A program made the position numbers and the translations under genes. The notes under the pieces were generated by a model. It did no database searches and was not told where the DNA came from. It saw only the letters and a list, made by a program, of their open reading frames with translations. From Microbacterium sp. BR1 (GTDB lineage Bacteria; Actinomycetota; Actinomycetes; Actinomycetales; Microbacteriaceae), in assembly GCF_002812725.1 (NCBI RefSeq), contig NZ_NMUN01000004.1, forward strand, positions 558,001 through 622,000: DNA of 64,000 bases, written 5' to 3'. This document shows positions 62,145 through 64,000 of this stretch, piece after piece. The first letter of the stretch is position 1. Every line of letters begins with the position of its first letter.

Positions 62145-62750
62145 ATGAACACCGGACCCACCCGAACGCGGTCGCTGACGACACTCGCCCTGTCGTTCGT
62201 CGCCCTGTCCACCCTCGTCCTGGCGGGCTGCTCAGCAGACGACACCGCGGCAGAAGGGACGGTCGCAGCGACCCAGGAGCGCGTCGAGTGTGCCGCGCAG
62301 GACACCGCGCCCAGCGAACCGACAGATCCGGCCGCGTCGGCCGAATCACGGCTGCCGTACCTGATCGAAGAAGAGAAGCTCGCACACGACGTGTACACCG
62401 CGCTCGGCGAGATGTGGGACGTCAGGGTCTTCTCCAACATCGCCGCATCCGAGACCACTCACGAGGGTGCGGTCGCCGAAATCCTCCCCGCATACGATCT
62501 CGCGGACCCTCGTACCGACGAGCTCGCAGTCTTCACCGACGCATCGCTCCAGGCGATGTACGACGACCTGATCGCCCTCGGATCGCGGTCGCTGGCGGAC
62601 GCGATCCAGGTGGGCATCACGATCGAGAAGACCGACATCGCCGACCTCTCCGCCACGATCCCCGGAGCGCCCGCTGACATCGCCGCCCTGCTGAAACGGC
62701 TGCTCACCGCCTCCGAGAACCACCTGGCCGCCTTCGAGCGGCAGGCATGA
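62145..62750 (+). CDS. DUF2202 lipoprotein
   Basis: The ATG at 62145 follows GGAGGTAATGAG. A signal peptide with lipobox STLVLAGCS (Cys about 28) precedes a four-helix DUF2202 domain, a ferritin-like fold. Its features are EEEKLAHDVYTALGEMWDV (acidic and His ligands), FSNIAASETTHEGAV and SENHLAAFERQ. These resemble the metal-coordinating helices of ferritin-like proteins. The copper-type operator upstream suggests a link to extracytoplasmic metal handling. Confidence 0.82.
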   Translation: MNTGPTRTRSLTTLALSFVALSTLVLAGCSADDTAAEGTVAATQERVECAAQDTAPSEPTDPAASAESRLPYLIEEEKLAHDVYTALGEMWDVRVFSNIAASETTHEGAVAEILPAYDLADPRTDELAVFTDASLQAMYDDLIALGSRSLADAIQVGITIEKTDIADLSATIPGAPADIAALLKRLLTASENHLAAFERQA

Positions 62751-62753
62751 TCG

Positions 62754-64000
62754 CTACAGCTGGGCGGCGCGCTCCAGGACCAGTTCGCGCACGCGGGCCG
62801 CGTCGGCCTGACCGCGCATGGCCTTCATGACCGCGCCGATCACCGCACCGGCCGCCTGAACCTTGCCGTCGCGAATCTTCTCCAGAACATCGGGCTGCGC
62901 CTTCAGCGCCTCGTCGATGGCGGCGATCAGGGCGCCGTCGTCCGAGACGACGGCCAGGCCACGCGCGTCCACGACCTCTTGCGGGCCCCCCTCCCCCGCG
63001 ATGACGCCCTCGAGCACCTGGCGCGCAAGTTTGTCATTGAGGGTTCCGGCATCCACGAGAGCCTGCACGGCCGCGACATCCGCGGGTGCGATCAGATCGG
63101 ATGCCTCTCGCCCGGCGACGTTCGCGAGACGCGTGATCTCGCCCGTCCACCACTTGCGTGCCGCGGTCGGCGAAGCGCCGGCCTCGATGGTCGCGGCGAC
63201 CTCGGCAAGAAGACCGTTGTTGGCAACATCCTGGAACTCGAGGTCCGTGAAGCCCCACTCGGCCTTCAGCCGACGGCGCCGAGCGGGCGGAGCCTCGGGC
63301 AGCGCGGCACGCAGCTCTTCGATCAGCTCGGGCGCGGGCACCACGGGAAGCAGATCGGGCTCCGGGAAGTAGCGGTAGTCGTCGGCATCCGACTTCGGAC
63401 GACCGGGCGACGTCGTGCCGGTGTCTTCGTGCCAGTGTCGCGTCTCCTGCCTGATCGTGCCGCCCGAGGCGAGGATCGCGGCCTGACGCTGGATCTCGTA
63501 CCGAACGGCACGCTCGACCGAGCGCATCGAGTTGACGTTCTTCGTCTCGGTGCGCGTGCCGAGCTTCTCTTGACCGCGCGGGCGCAGCGACACGTTCGCG
63601 TCGCAGCGGAGGTTGCCGCGCTCCATCTTCGCGTCCGAGATATCGAGCGCCAGCACGATGTCGCGGATCGTCTGCACGTACGCCTTGGCGATCTCGGGCG
63701 CGCGGTGCTCCGCCCCGTAGATCGGCTTGGTCACGATCTCGACGAGCGGGACGCCCGCGCGGTTGTAGTCGACGAGCGAATACTCGGCACCCTGGATGCG
63801 TCCGGTCGCGCCCCCGACGTGGGTGAGCTTGCCCGCATCCTCTTCCATGTGCGCGCGTTCGATCGGCACGACGACCTCGGTACCGTCCTCGAGCTCGACG
63901 GTCACGCTGCCCTCGAAGGCGATCGGCTCGTCGTACTGCGAGATCTGGTAGTTCTTGCCCAGATCGGGGTAGAAGTAGTTCTTGCGCGCGAAGCGGCTCG
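62754..64000 (-). CDS. gatB: Asp/Glu-tRNA amidotransferase subunit B, 3' part
   Basis: The gene runs off the window's right end, and the last 415 or so residues are present. The start includes [18 protein letters not shown], key [10 protein letters not shown]. It continues with [53 protein letters not shown] and the YqeY-like C-terminal tail. GatB works with GatA and GatC to convert Glu-tRNA(Gln) to Gln-tRNA(Gln). Confidence 0.95.
   Translation of the reverse strand, partial: SRFARKNYFYPDLGKNYQISQYDEPIAFEGSVTVELEDGTEVVVPIERAHMEEDAGKLTHVGGATGRIQGAEYSLVDYNRAGVPLVEIVTKPIYGAEHRAPEIAKAYVQTIRDIVLALDISDAKMERGNLRCDANVSLRPRGQEKLGTRTETKNVNSMRSVERAVRYEIQRQAAILASGGTIRQETRHWHEDTGTTSPGRPKSDADDYRYFPEPDLLPVVPAPELIEELRAALPEAPPARRRRLKAEWGFTDLEFQDVANNGLLAEVAATIEAGASPTAARKWWTGEITRLANVAGREASDLIAPADVAAVQALVDAGTLNDKLARQVLEGVIAGEGGPQEVVDARGLAVVSDDGALIAAIDEALKAQPDVLEKIRDGKVQAAGAVIGAVMKAMRGQADAARVRELVLERAAQL

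Overview
The window is about 64 kb of high-GC actinobacterial chromosome, most likely from the family Microbacteriaceae and probably Microbacterium or a close relative. That placement rests on the GC-rich codon use, the short overlapping operons and the core gene order (ettA, orn, tRNA-His, DUF1025-type metallopeptidase, clpS, DUF2017). The genus is an inference from gene content, not a computed match.

Layout. Positions 1-9857 are chromosomal backbone: the tail of a flavoprotein dehydrogenase, two acyl-CoA thioesterases, ettA, a lipoprotein, ssb, a divergent MocR-type regulator / YczE membrane protein pair, tRNA-Arg(TCT), orn and tRNA-His(GTG). Positions 58572-64000 are again backbone: a zincin-type metallopeptidase, clpS, DUF2017, a P-loop kinase, a GerW-like protein, dinB, a DUF2202 lipoprotein and the 3' part of gatB.

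Between them lies an integrated conjugative element of about 48.7 kb (9851-58572), bounded by an 8-bp direct repeat, CACCCCAA. The left copy is the 3' end of tRNA-His and the right copy abuts the metallopeptidase start codon. A large serine recombinase starts the element. Its backbone, mostly on the minus strand, has an SSB-like protein, a VirD4/TraG-type coupling protein, a VirB4-type ATPase, an SCO6880-type protein, a TrbL/VirB6-like protein, two DUF6112 small membrane proteins, a peptidoglycan hydrolase, ParB, a prim-pol replication protein and an ArdC-like antirestriction protein. A MobF relaxase lies at 47149-50760. The overlapping transfer genes fall into blocks, and most blocks are preceded by a recurring GCGCACCT leader box.

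A plus-strand control module (XRE regulator, ImmA/IrrE peptidase, polytopic membrane protein, alpha/beta hydrolase) sits beside four copies of a TTGAGCATGCTCAA operator. Cargo includes a CHAT-domain protein and a TIGR02391-like protein wedged inside the transfer operon, a methylase/GIY-YIG-helicase/DUF262 restriction-like operon, a mercury-cadmium resistance island that has split the DUF262 gene, a cytosine methyltransferase, and a Qat (QatABCD) anti-phage system with a translationally coupled TIGR02391-like gene.

The most striking observation is that the attachment core lies inside the recombinase reading frame. In the excised circle the recombinase would read in frame, without a stop, into the helix-turn-helix frame at the opposite end of the element. 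Integration would therefore cut a 711-residue protein into a 559-residue recombinase and a separate HTH protein. Several element genes (CHAT protein, peptidoglycan hydrolase, Eco57I-type methylase, DUF262) carry single-base frameshifts, often in or near short homopolymers, so either gene decay or sequencing error must be considered.
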